11,147 nt of DNA from Nitrospinota bacterium (GTDB lineage: Bacteria > UBA8248 > JACPRG01). The stretch spans positions 1 to 11,147 of the forward strand of contig JASLXW010000088.1 of assembly GCA_030740135.1 (NCBI GenBank), written 5' to 3'. Below the pieces are notes generated by a model. It was not told the origin of the DNA. It made no database searches and was given only the letters and a program-made list of their open reading frames with translations. Positions 1 to 6,329 of the stretch are shown here, piece by piece (within the stretch, counting starts at the first letter, position 1; each line of letters starts with the position of its first letter). The translations under genes and the position numbers were made by a program.

Positions 1-703
1 TTGACCAGGGGAAGAAGCCCGCGACGGTCAACCGAGAACTGGCGCTTTTGAAGACGATGTTCAATCGGGCCATTGAGAGCGGGAAGGCTGAGAGCAACCC
101 AGTTGTCAGGGTCAAGTTTTTGAAGGAGAATAACGCTCGTTGCCGAATCCTGGAAGCGGAAGAACGGGAACGGCTTCGGGCCGAGATGGACCCCCGTATC
201 CGGCGGATTTACGATTTCGCTCGTTACACGGGCCTTAGACAGGGTGAGATTTTCCGATTCCGGTGGCCGGATGCAGACCTCAAAGGGGGTTTCCTGCGAG
301 TCGGCGAAGCGAAATCCGGTGAAGGGCGGACGGTCCCACTGAACGCAACGGCCCGAGGATATTGGAGAGCATCCCTTACCGCCTGGACGGGGGATTTGTG
401 TTCTGCCGACCACAGGACGGGGAGGCGATACGGAGCATCCGTACAGGTTTCGAGAACGCGGTCAGGCGGGCGGGTATCGAGGACTACCGCTTCCACGATT
501 CACGGCATGAATTCGCTTCGGCCTTGGCAATGAAGGGCGTGGACCTAAATACCATCCGAGAGTTACTTGGTCACAAGACCATGCAGATGGTCATGCGGTA
601 TTCGCATCTGACGGACCGACACAAGGCCCAGGCGGTGGCGCTTCTTGACAGCGCAGAAGACACCCAGGAAGACAGTAGCACCCATCGGGCCGAAGCGGGT
701 TAG
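1..703 (+). pseudogene. Tyrosine recombinase/integrase, 5'-truncated by window and frameshifted
   Basis: This is the C-terminal part of a phage-type tyrosine site-specific recombinase, which cuts and rejoins DNA at attachment sites. The frame is open from base 3 and reads KKPATVNRELALLK, typical of the end of the SAM-like core-binding domain, so the true start lies left of the window. The catalytic domain carries the first Arg (TGLRQGEI, Arg codon 237-239), then HDSRHEF (494-514), the LLGHKT histidine, and the nucleophile in MRYSHL (Tyr codon 599-601). The first part is read in one frame to about 358 and the rest continues in another from about 359, as if one base were missing at GCC-CGA-GG-ATA. 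All catalytic residues survive across the two frames, so the lesion is recent or a sequencing error. It ends 24 bases before a tRNA-Leu gene. Family assignment is firm; whether it is dead is inferred. Confidence 0.85.
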
Positions 704-727
704 CGTAAGTCGTTTAAAATCAAGCGT

Positions 728-814
728 GCCGGAGTGGCGGAATGGGAGACGCAGGGGACTCAAAATCCCCCGGGACATGCGCCCGTGCGGGTTCGAATCC
801 CGCCTCCGGCACCA
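728..814 (+). tRNA. tRNA-Leu (anticodon CAA)
   Basis: A complete class II tRNA can be folded by eye. The acceptor stem GCCGGAG (728-734) pairs with CTCCGGC (804-810), followed by discriminator A (811) and an encoded CCA (812-814). The anticodon stem GGGGA/TCCCC encloses the loop CTCAAAA, giving anticodon CAA at 761-763, which reads the leucine codon UUG. A long variable arm (CGGG...CCCG) precedes the T-arm GCGGG-TTCGAAT-CCCGC. The long variable arm and anticodon agree on leucine. It lies between a disrupted integrase and a truncated antisense gene, and tRNA genes are common integration targets, but here the integrase lies on its 5' side rather than the usual 3' side. Confidence 0.97.
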
Positions 815-1010
815 CGAAACCCGGCCCGTGAGAAATTTTTGGCCTGTTCTTTGCTTCCTTTCCTCCTTCACCGAGCCGAGCTTGAGGTTCGGGTTTCCGA
901 GCCGGGCCAGTTGTTGTTTGACGAGGGTCTCGGCCTTCTCTTTCGTCAACGTCTCACCGGCCGGTTTCCCCGGGATCTGCCCGCAGGGGTTGAACCCGAG
1001 TCCAACTCCG

Positions 1011-1110
1011 GGGCCTCGGTGCATCCAACCCGGGCCATAGCCGGAGCCGCGGTGCATCAATCCGGGTCCGTAGCCGCCGCCTCTATGCATCCAGCCGGGT
1101 CCGGAGCCCA
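1011..1110 (-). repeat. Three 33-bp in-frame tandem repeats (GPGWMHRGxGY)
   Basis: The Met-His codon pairs recur at exact 33-base intervals (the CAT of each Met codon lies at 1022-1024, 1055-1057 and 1088-1090). They encode three 11-residue units that vary at a few positions (WMHRGGGY, LMHRGSGY, WMHRGPGV). The units are coding and imperfect, so this is a protein repeat rather than a CRISPR or satellite array. Confidence 0.85.
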
Positions 1111-1230
1111 TCCCTCGTCCCCGCCCGTGGTCGGGGTCCGCGACGGCGTACCCGATCAGGCCGATGCCGAGAACGACGGCCAAACCGATCACAAGCGTCT
1201 TTTTCATGGCTTGATCCTCCTTGTCTGTGA

Positions 1231-1250
1231 CGCGGTGTAACACCTCCGCG
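1231..1250. promoter_or_regulatory. Inverted repeat with TGTTACA half-site upstream of the small exported gene
   Basis: The arms CGCGG (1231-1235) and CCGCG (1246-1250) enclose an inner inverted repeat GGTGT-A-ACACC (1234-1244). The centre contains TGTAACA (1236-1242; TGTTACA on the minus strand). The same heptamer occurs inside the palindrome upstream of the BlaI-type repressor gene (TGTTACAAGACGTAACA on the minus strand). It sits 24 bases before the small exported gene, so it is a candidate second binding site for the same repressor. A simple RNA hairpin is the alternative. Confidence 0.35.
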
Positions 1251-1263
1251 CCAAAATAAAGGG

Positions 1264-2406
1264 TCACCGGGCCGGGCCCATGCCCGCTCTGCCCTTCGGG
1301 AACCCTTTCCTCATCGGAGACCTGTGCCGGCCCCCGCCTCTCATCCGTTGCTCCATCCATTTCCGCATCCCACGGGGCGGTCCCAAATGGCGGCGCATCA
1401 TCCGGCCGTCTCTCCGCATCCCCGGATGTTCCCGCTGTGCTGCCGGACTCATCATCCAACCCGGCATCGCGGGAATCGCCTCCGCCCGCCCATCTTCCCT
1501 TGCCGCGAGACCGGACCCGCCCAGGGAAAGTACGGCAAGCAGGACGACCACGCCCGCAGAGCGCGCCAGCAGCGGAAGCCATCCTTTACGGGCTTCTCCG
1601 GAGGCGCCGGCCGGACCGTCGATCAAACGCTCCACCCGCTCGGTGACCGAGATCTCCCCGGCGAATCCGGGGGCCGCGACGTAGATGTCCCGTCCCTGTC
1701 CGCGCGCGGTCTTGATCAAAGCGGAGGCCAGGGCCAGCGGACCGTCCTCCCCTTCGGCGGCCCGGTCATCGGCTTCTTCCTCCGCGGCGGCGAGAAACTC
1801 TCTCCGAAGATGCCCGGCCACGGGCAGAAACCACAGGACCCGGGACAGCGTGTCGGCCGCCCAACTCCGGAAAGGGTCCTTCCGGGAGACATGTTCGCCC
1901 TCGTGCCGAAAAACCGAGCGGATTTCCTCCCCGGAGAATTCCCGGACCATCCCCTCGCTCACATAAACCGCCGGGCGAAGAAAACCGGCCGTGAAGGCGA
2001 AAGGTTGAGGGTCTTCGACCATGTGAATGGACGCGCGGGCGACCAGGCCCCGGGCCTTTTCCCCCAGGACGGCTCCGGGGACGCCGGATACCCGTATCGG
2101 CAGCCGCTTCACAAAGCGCCGGGTCCGGGCATAGCTCATGCCTCCGAGAACGCCCCCGTAGACGAGCGAAGCGAGGAGGAAGACGCCGACCGTCGGACCC
2201 AGGCTTCCGGCCGAGGATCCGGCGAATGCGACGCCCTGCCGCGCCAATCGCCGGCAGGTTTGTCCCCATTCGGCTATGGCCGCAATCGGCGCGGGAGGCT
2301 GCCAGACGGCTCCGGCGCTCAGGACCGCCCAGACCGCAATGGCCCCCGCCAATCCGGCGAGCGATCCCATCCAAAGGACGCTCCGGCGGGCCGTGGTGAT
2401 TCGCAT
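1264..2406 (-). CDS. M56-family (BlaR1/MecR1-like) membrane metallopeptidase, Met/Arg/His-rich tail
   Basis: Integral-membrane zinc peptidase of the BlaR1/MecR1 type. In known members, a signal activates the peptidase and leads to inactivation of the paired BlaI/MecI repressor. Hydrophobic segments lie at about residues 10-32, 70-92, 186-200 and 279-300. The peptidase core has the family run PFAFTAGFLRPAVYVS (135-150), the zinc motif HEGEH (168-172, an HExxH) and a downstream acidic cluster EEEADD (209-214) that would supply the third ligand. At 380 residues it lacks the C-terminal penicillin-binding sensor domain of BlaR1. Instead, residues ~311-380 are rich in Met, Arg, Gly and His (MPGWMM, GRMMRRH, MRKWMEQRM). 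The ATG at 2406 is 5 bases past the repressor stop, with GGGAG upstream, so the pair is co-translated. The stimulus is unknown. The Met/His tail recalls the repeats of the small exported protein downstream and may hint at metal sensing (inference). Confidence 0.85.
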   Translation of the reverse strand: MRITTARRSVLWMGSLAGLAGAIAVWAVLSAGAVWQPPAPIAAIAEWGQTCRRLARQGVAFAGSSAGSLGPTVGVFLLASLVYGGVLGGMSYARTRRFVKRLPIRVSGVPGAVLGEKARGLVARASIHMVEDPQPFAFTAGFLRPAVYVSEGMVREFSGEEIRSVFRHEGEHVSRKDPFRSWAADTLSRVLWFLPVAGHLRREFLAAAEEEADDRAAEGEDGPLALASALIKTARGQGRDIYVAAPGFAGEISVTERVERLIDGPAGASGEARKGWLPLLARSAGVVVLLAVLSLGGSGLAAREDGRAEAIPAMPGWMMSPAAQREHPGMRRDGRMMRRHLGPPRGMRKWMEQRMRGGGRHRSPMRKGFPKGRAGMGPAR

Positions 2407-2411
2407 GACCT

Positions 2412-2891
2412 TTACTCCCGCCCCCCGGTCGGCCGGCCCAGCTCCCGGCGCTTGGCCTCGATGAGGGCCGCCAGGCGGTCCAGGTTCTCCGCGTCCTCTT
2501 CGGTGACGGTCTCCATCAGGTGGGAGAGCACCAGCCCCCGGTCCGATCCATCCATCAAACCCTGGAGCACGGCGCCGCAGACCCGGTTCCAGAATTCCGC
2601 ACGGTTCGACGAGGATCGGTAGACATAGGCGCGGTCTTCTTTCCGGCGGATGAGATGACCTTTCTCAACGAGCCGGTTCATGACCGTCTTGACCGTGGCG
2701 TAGGCGGAGGCGCGATCGGACCCCAGGCCGTCCATCACGTCCCGGACGCTGACTTCCCTTGCGGGCGGACGCTCTTCGGCGCTCCAGACGAATTCCATGA
2801 TGTCCGCCTCCAAATCCCCCAAGACCCGCTTGAGGCCCTCGGCGCCGGGGCGAAATGTCTTGGGGCTCTTTTGTCCGGTGTTTGGTTTCAT
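2412..2891 (-). CDS. BlaI/MecI-family transcriptional repressor
   Basis: A 159-residue winged-helix repressor of the BlaI/MecI/CopY family, which acts as a dimer in the cytoplasm and is relieved by a partner M56 peptidase. Visible family features are the first helix (LKRVLGDLEADIMEFVW), the spacer ending in VRDVMDG, the recognition region ASAYATVKTVMNRLVEKGHL and the wing IRRKEDRAYVYR. These are followed by a helical dimerisation tail (FWNRVCGAVLQGLMD... LAALIEAKRREL). I prefer the ATG at 2891, with GAGGGG at 2896-2901 just upstream. A TTG at 2903 would add four residues but has no Shine-Dalgarno. The M56 gene starts 5 bases after its stop, the classic repressor/antirepressor arrangement. A 17-bp perfect inverted repeat 17 bases before the ATG suggests autorepression. 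The physiological target cannot be read from the sequence. No beta-lactamase is present. Confidence 0.9.
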   Translation of the reverse strand: MKPNTGQKSPKTFRPGAEGLKRVLGDLEADIMEFVWSAEERPPAREVSVRDVMDGLGSDRASAYATVKTVMNRLVEKGHLIRRKEDRAYVYRSSSNRAEFWNRVCGAVLQGLMDGSDRGLVLSHLMETVTEEDAENLDRLAALIEAKRRELGRPTGGRE

Positions 2892-2907
2892 AACACCCCT
2901 CAATATG

Positions 2908-2924
2908 TGTTACGTCTTGTAACA
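2908..2924. promoter_or_regulatory. Candidate BlaI-type operator (TGTTAC-N5-GTAACA)
   Basis: A perfect 6-bp inverted repeat, TGTTAC (2908-2913) and GTAACA (2919-2924), separated by five bases, lies 17 bases upstream of the repressor ATG. BlaI/MecI/CopY proteins bind dyads of the TACA/TGTA type, and this dyad has related half-sites and the expected place for autoregulation. I could not identify a convincing -35/-10 pair around it. Confidence 0.6.
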
Positions 2925-3017
2925 GTTGTATGGCCTGGATCACGTTCATGATAAAAACGGGTCTCCAGAGCGAACAAATTTCCCGCGAGGTCAGGTGAGC
3001 GCGGCTTCGGGAAGGTG

Positions 3018-3032
3018 CGCCGGGAACCGGCG
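3018..3032 (-). terminator. GC hairpin immediately after tonB
   Basis: CGCCGG (3018-3023) and CCGGCG (3027-3032) form a 6-bp stem with a 3-base loop, starting one base after the tonB stop codon. There is no U-tract after it on the minus strand, so it is a weak terminator or 3'-end stabilising hairpin at best. It separates the B12 genes from the repressor operon. Confidence 0.3.
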
Positions 3033-3033
3033 G

Positions 3034-3927
3034 TCAGCGTCCGACGATCTTGAAACGCACGGGGATCTTCGCCCAGGCGCCGAGCGGCGGCGGGTCGCCG
3101 TCGAAGGCGAATCGCCAGGAGGAGGCGGACCGGGACGCGGCCCGATCCAAAAGCGCGGAGCCGGAGGATCGGGTCACTTCGACCTTCCCCACCCGGCCGT
3201 CCGAAAGGATCTTCAGCCGAAGGAGGACGGTTCCCTCGACGCCGCGCTCTCGGGCTTCGGCGGGATAGACGGGCGCCGTCCGGCTCAAAGCGCGGAGCCG
3301 AAAGGGCGTTCTCCCGCGCACGCCCGCGCCGGAAGGGCTTCGCCGGACGGACGATTCGAGGCTCGCCGCGCCGGACGGTTGGACACGGAGAGGGGCCCTG
3401 ATTTTCGACACATTGAGGGGAGCGGACGCCCCCGGCCGCCGGACAGGGCCGGTCTTTTCGGCCCGGCGCCGGGGCTCCGGAGGAGACGCGTACGTCCACC
3501 GGGCCGGCCTTTCAGGCAACGAGGTCGCCTCCAAAGGATCGGGTGGCAGCGATGCGGGCGGGATTGGCGGCGGGGCGCGCCGTGGCCTTTTCATCGCGCG
3601 CGGGACCGGCTTGCGCCGCGCCGGGGCGGAGTCGCGTAGGCGGGTTGTCTGCGCCGCCGGACGAGCTGTCTTGACCACACGGGGCGGTGGGGGGAGGGGG
3701 GGGGGAGGGGGTGCACGTCTTTTCCGAACCGCGGGGCCGGGCGGTTCGGCCTCCGGGGCGGCATGGACTTTGCGGACGGCGGGGATCGACTCCAGGGTTA
3801 CGCGGACCCGGGACGCGCGTAGCGCCCCAGGCGCGTGGATCTCCATCCGCCCGGCGGCCCAGGGGATCGCCAGGGCGTGGATCCCGGCGGAGACGGCGAG
3901 CATCTTCCACATCGTTCGGCTTCGCAT
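3034..3927 (-). CDS. tonB: TonB energy-transducing protein
   Basis: TonB links the ExbB/ExbD proton-motive complex in the inner membrane to outer-membrane receptors. The N-terminus has one membrane segment (about residues 8-25, KMLAVSAGIHALAIPWAAG) with the Ser-x-x-x-His pattern used for ExbB/ExbD contact. A long periplasmic region rich in Pro, Ala and Arg follows, including PPPPPLPPPP near residues 73-82. The C-terminal TonB domain (about 213-297) shows the family marks: APVYPAEARERGVEGTVLLR, ILSDGRVGKVEV, SSGSALLDRAA and a Trp-x-Phe strand. It lies 57 bases after the BtuB-like receptor on the same strand, so it is probably a receptor-dedicated TonB under the same B12 riboswitch. The Shine-Dalgarno (GGGGAGG) lies about 15 bases before the ATG at 3927; an ATG at 3912 is possible. 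No exbB or exbD is in the window. A run of ten G falls inside the proline codons. Confidence 0.9.
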   Translation of the reverse strand: MRSRTMWKMLAVSAGIHALAIPWAAGRMEIHAPGALRASRVRVTLESIPAVRKVHAAPEAEPPGPAVRKRRAPPPPPLPPPPRVVKTARPAAQTTRLRDSAPARRKPVPRAMKRPRRAPPPIPPASLPPDPLEATSLPERPARWTYASPPEPRRRAEKTGPVRRPGASAPLNVSKIRAPLRVQPSGAASLESSVRRSPSGAGVRGRTPFRLRALSRTAPVYPAEARERGVEGTVLLRLKILSDGRVGKVEVTRSSGSALLDRAASRSASSWRFAFDGDPPPLGAWAKIPVRFKIVGR

Positions 3928-3984
3928 GATCGAGCCGGAATTCCTCCCCTTTGAACCCTGTTCCGGATCCGCGCGTCCCCGTCC

Positions 3985-6021
3985 CTACTTCCGGCGGCCG
4001 AACTCCATCCGGATTCCGCCCAGGACGGTCGCGCCGGGCGCGCTGAATCCGAACACCTCTTCGTAGTCGTTGTCCAGCAGGTTCTGCGCGCTGACCTCGA
4101 GCTTCATCGCGCGGATGGTCTGTGTCGTCCATGGGAGCCGGTAAGACAGACTGAGGTCCAGGCGCCCGTACCCATCCAGCGTTGCCCGCGTGGACGGGGA
4201 GGTGGAAAAGTTTACGTCCTTCGATTCGCCCACCAACAGGACGGACACGCTTCCCTCGATCCGCTTGCCCCGGTAACCGGCCTGGATGGAGCCCCGATGC
4301 TTGGGCCGGCGGATGACCTCCTCCCCTTCGGTGAACACCGCGCTCCCGGCCCCGCCGGCGTCCAGGACTTCGGAATCGGTGTAGGTGTACCCCCCCTGGA
4401 AGGTCAACCCGAATCCGGGAGAGACCGTAAGGGAGGCCTCGAGTCCCCGCGCCTCCACCTCCTGGACGTTCAGGAAGTCGGACCCGGGGCCGCCGATGAA
4501 GGCGATGAGGTCATCGAAGCGGGTGTAGAAGTACGTCAAACCCGCCCGGACTTTTTTCTGATAGAGGTCCTGGTCGACCCCGACCTCGAAGCCTTCGGAT
4601 TTTTCCGGCTTGAGGTTGAGGTTCCCGACAGTGCCGCTCCCTCCGAAGATCTGGATGAAACTCGGGGCCTTGGTGCCCTGGGAGTAGCCGGCCCGCAGCT
4701 TGGTCCCCCACGCCCGGATGAGGTACGCGGCGGACACCTTGGGGCTCGTCGCGTCGCCGAAATCCTCGTTGTCCGTGAACCGGACGCCCGGCGTGATGAA
4801 CAGGCGGTCAAAGACCGCAATTTGGACCTGGGAGAACACGGCGAAGTTCGTCCGGTTCAGGTTGGTTTCCGTCAATGTGGACGTCCCGAATGAGGTGGTC
4901 GTGGAGCGCTGGTCGAAGATTTCATGCTCGACGGCGAAGCCCAGGGTGGGCCGGACCTCCGCCCGGCCGAGGGACCACGGACCGAAATGCGAAAGGTAGT
5001 CCGCGGAGACCCGCTGCTCCAGGGTGCTGGACTTGAAGGACCCAAACAGGTCCACGCCCGCGTCCGCGGGATCGTCGAACAGCCGGTCTTCCCGGTCGTA
5101 GCCGATCTGGAGGACGTGCCTCCACCACGGCAGGACCCGGACCTCGATCCTCGGGCTCAGGACGAGCCGCTCGGTCTCGCTGAGCTGGTTGGGATCGGGC
5201 GTGTCGAAGCGATCGCCCGCGCCGCCGGTCGGAAAATTAAACCGGGAGTCCGAATAACGCGTCGACACCTGGGCCTTGAACCGGTCCCCGGCCGAATAAT
5301 CGGCCAACATTGAGAGGGTGGTGTTCCGATATTCGTTGTTGACCTTCAGGATGCCGTCGGTGTCCGTCCGTCCGACGGCCGCGGAAAAGCCGAAGCCGCC
5401 GGCCCCGAACCGGATGGCCCCCCCCTCCTCGAACGTCGAGAAGCTCCCGCCGCGGAAATAGGCGTCCGCTGTGGGGCCGCCCCGGCCCTTTTGGGTGAAA
5501 ACCTGGATGACCGAGGCCATGGCGTCCGCGCCGTAGAGGGCGCTCTGCGGTCCCCGGAGGATCTCGATCCGCTCGATGTTGTCGGCGGTCAGGCCGCTGA
5601 AGTTGAAGAACCCCCCCGCGTTGTTGACCTTTACACCGTCAATCAAGACCAGGTTGTGATCCGATTCGCCCCCGCGCGAAAAGATCGAGGTGGTCGCGCC
5701 CCGGCTTCCCCCTCCGACGACGGCGAGCCCCGGCACGAGCCGAAGGGCGTCGCGCACGTCCGTCCCGGTCGCCCGCAGGTCTTCCCGGGTGAGGACCGTG
5801 ATCGAAACGCCGGTCGTGTCCAGCGGCTCCGGGGTCCGGGTCGCGGTGACCACCAACTCGGGCAGGACGACTTCCTCCTGCGCGATCGCGGAAGGAAGGC
5901 CCCAGGGGGCCGCCGCCCAGAGAGTCGCGCAAAACGCCGCGATTCGGAAAACGAGGTTTCGACGGAGACGGCGGGTGCGGTGGTGAAGCGTTTTCATCGG
6001 GATGTCGGCCCGGCGATTCAT
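3985..6021 (-). CDS. btuB: TonB-dependent outer-membrane receptor, BtuB-like (cobalamin uptake)
   Basis: A 22-strand-barrel receptor that imports a scarce ligand across the outer membrane using TonB; the ligand is inferred to be cobalamin from the riboswitch upstream. After a signal peptide (cleavage near residue 47, PSAIA then QEE), the TonB box is LPELVVTATR (53-62). The plug follows, with GVSITVLTREDL, DALRLVPGL, RGGESDHNLVLIDGVKVNN and the well-conserved NIERIEILRGPQSALYGADA. The barrel region carries the YSQGTKAPSFIQIF and NLKPEKSEGFEVG motifs seen in BtuB/CirA-type receptors, and the protein ends with MEFGRRK. Its 678 residues are a little longer than E. coli BtuB. I take the ATG at 6021, with AAAGGA about 9 bases upstream; an internal ATG at residue 9 is an alternative. 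A hairpin over the Shine-Dalgarno and the riboswitch precede it, and tonB follows. Another corrinoid such as cobinamide is possible as ligand. Confidence 0.88.
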   Translation of the reverse strand: MNRRADIPMKTLHHRTRRLRRNLVFRIAAFCATLWAAAPWGLPSAIAQEEVVLPELVVTATRTPEPLDTTGVSITVLTREDLRATGTDVRDALRLVPGLAVVGGGSRGATTSIFSRGGESDHNLVLIDGVKVNNAGGFFNFSGLTADNIERIEILRGPQSALYGADAMASVIQVFTQKGRGGPTADAYFRGGSFSTFEEGGAIRFGAGGFGFSAAVGRTDTDGILKVNNEYRNTTLSMLADYSAGDRFKAQVSTRYSDSRFNFPTGGAGDRFDTPDPNQLSETERLVLSPRIEVRVLPWWRHVLQIGYDREDRLFDDPADAGVDLFGSFKSSTLEQRVSADYLSHFGPWSLGRAEVRPTLGFAVEHEIFDQRSTTTSFGTSTLTETNLNRTNFAVFSQVQIAVFDRLFITPGVRFTDNEDFGDATSPKVSAAYLIRAWGTKLRAGYSQGTKAPSFIQIFGGSGTVGNLNLKPEKSEGFEVGVDQDLYQKKVRAGLTYFYTRFDDLIAFIGGPGSDFLNVQEVEARGLEASLTVSPGFGLTFQGGYTYTDSEVLDAGGAGSAVFTEGEEVIRRPKHRGSIQAGYRGKRIEGSVSVLLVGESKDVNFSTSPSTRATLDGYGRLDLSLSYRLPWTTQTIRAMKLEVSAQNLLDNDYEEVFGFSAPGATVLGGIRMEFGRRK

Positions 6022-6031
6022 ATTCCAGTTC

Positions 6032-6048
6032 CTTTCCCCTCGGAAAAG
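6032..6048 (-). promoter_or_regulatory. Ribosome-binding-site hairpin (riboswitch expression platform) before btuB
   Basis: On the minus-strand transcript CUUUUCC-GAG-GGGAAAG forms a 7-bp stem (one G-U pair) whose 3' arm overlaps the purine-rich Shine-Dalgarno of the receptor gene. It lies between the B12 box and the ATG. No U-tract follows, so control is likely at translation. The btuF leader has a close counterpart. Confidence 0.55.
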
Positions 6049-6061
6049 AGTCCCAGAAAGA

Positions 6062-6234
6062 GGCCGGGGAGGTCTCCTGGCTCACGGATCGTCCTACTTC
6101 CCGCGCCTTCCCGCCCGTTCGGGCAGTGGCGTTGGACCCCATCGGGGCCCCTGCGGGGTTCGTCCCCGTTCACAGTTGCGGGGCAGCCGCGGGTTCGCCG
6201 TCCTTCCGGCTCACCGCGTTCCCTCGTTCCGACC
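6062..6234 (-). ncRNA. Cobalamin riboswitch upstream of btuB-tonB
   Basis: The minus-strand transcript holds the hallmarks of the adenosylcobalamin/cobalamin aptamer in order. A GGGAACGCGGTGAG block (6223-6210) is followed by the core GGCUGCCCCGCAACUGUGAA (about 6188-6169), a variable stem region, GGGAAGGCGCGGGAAGUAGG, and the B12 box AGCCAGGAGACCUCCCC (6082-6066). A closing P1 helix can be drawn between GGUCGG (6234-6229) and CCGGCC (6067-6062). Binding of cobalamin in this class lowers expression of the downstream gene. The receptor ATG is 41 bases beyond the aptamer. Compared with the second copy at 9841-9998, it has a longer insertion (about 6134-6160) in the variable part, while the flanking core is almost identical. 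Confidence 0.95.
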
Positions 6235-6275
6235 GCGGAAATCCTTCGTTTGCTTTCTCAAGACGGTTCCATTTT

Positions 6276-6311
6276 CCCCGGCCCGGGCGCGATCCGCGCG
6301 GGACGCCGGGG
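6276..6311. other. Strong GC-rich hairpin between the DUF71 gene and the btuB riboswitch
   Basis: CCCCGGC (6276-6282) pairs perfectly with GCCGGGG (6305-6311), and an inner CGCG-GAT-CGCG can extend the fold. It lies 19 bases after the stop of the DUF71 gene and upstream of the btuB riboswitch. On the minus strand it is followed by AAAATGG rather than a U-run, so it is not a textbook intrinsic terminator, but its place suggests it ends or stabilises the upstream transcript. I found no clear promoter for the btuB unit in the adjoining bases. Confidence 0.35.
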
Positions 6312-6329
6312 AGACGTGCATCCATCAGG

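Larger units (their letters stand above)
563..1207 (-). pseudogene. Small exported Gly/Met/His-rich protein, C-terminus lost at a junction
   Basis: The ATG at 1207 is preceded by a strong Shine-Dalgarno (AAGGAGG, about 8 bases upstream). The first 23 residues (MKKTLVIGLAVVLGIGLIGY and then AVA) form a signal peptide, so the product is exported. Residues about 36-68 are three 11-residue repeats of the form GPGWMHRGGGY, rich in Gly, Met and His. Residues about 85-116 (ETLTKEKAETLVKQQL, GNPNLKLGSV) resemble the start of a helical/PepSY-like segment that, as I recall this family, continues into a KDGSLVDKLLVDKxTGW-like ending. Here the expected ending is missing after residue 116 (base 860). The frame then reads antisense through tRNA-Leu, giving the familiar spurious RRRDSNPH peptide, and into the integrase until 563. 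The natural product is therefore probably bases ~860-1207 of a truncated gene. It is the third gene after a BlaI/M56 pair, 56 bases downstream, and may be its target. Metal binding is a guess from composition. Confidence 0.6.

Noticed and set aside
715..720. TAAAAT as a -10 box for tRNA-Leu
   Set aside because: It is a good -10 match, but no acceptable -35 is found 16-18 bases upstream, and the start would fall directly on the mature tRNA 5' end, leaving no leader.
1011..1110. Possible CRISPR-like repeat array
   Set aside because: The 33-base period is exactly 11 codons, units are adjacent with no spacers and they encode an in-frame protein repeat.
734..1240. Plus-strand open frame starting inside tRNA-Leu
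   Set aside because: It is antisense to the small exported protein and begins within the tRNA; the peptide is the usual spurious translation of a tRNA.
1324..2622. Long plus-strand open frame opposite the M56 peptidase and repressor
   Set aside because: It is an antisense shadow typical of GC-rich DNA: low-complexity Pro/Arg/Gly translation with no domain motif, while the minus strand has clear homologous genes with ribosome sites.
1264..2891. Beta-lactam resistance sensor/regulator
   Set aside because: The M56 protein has no penicillin-binding C-terminal domain and there is no beta-lactamase or PBP gene in the window.
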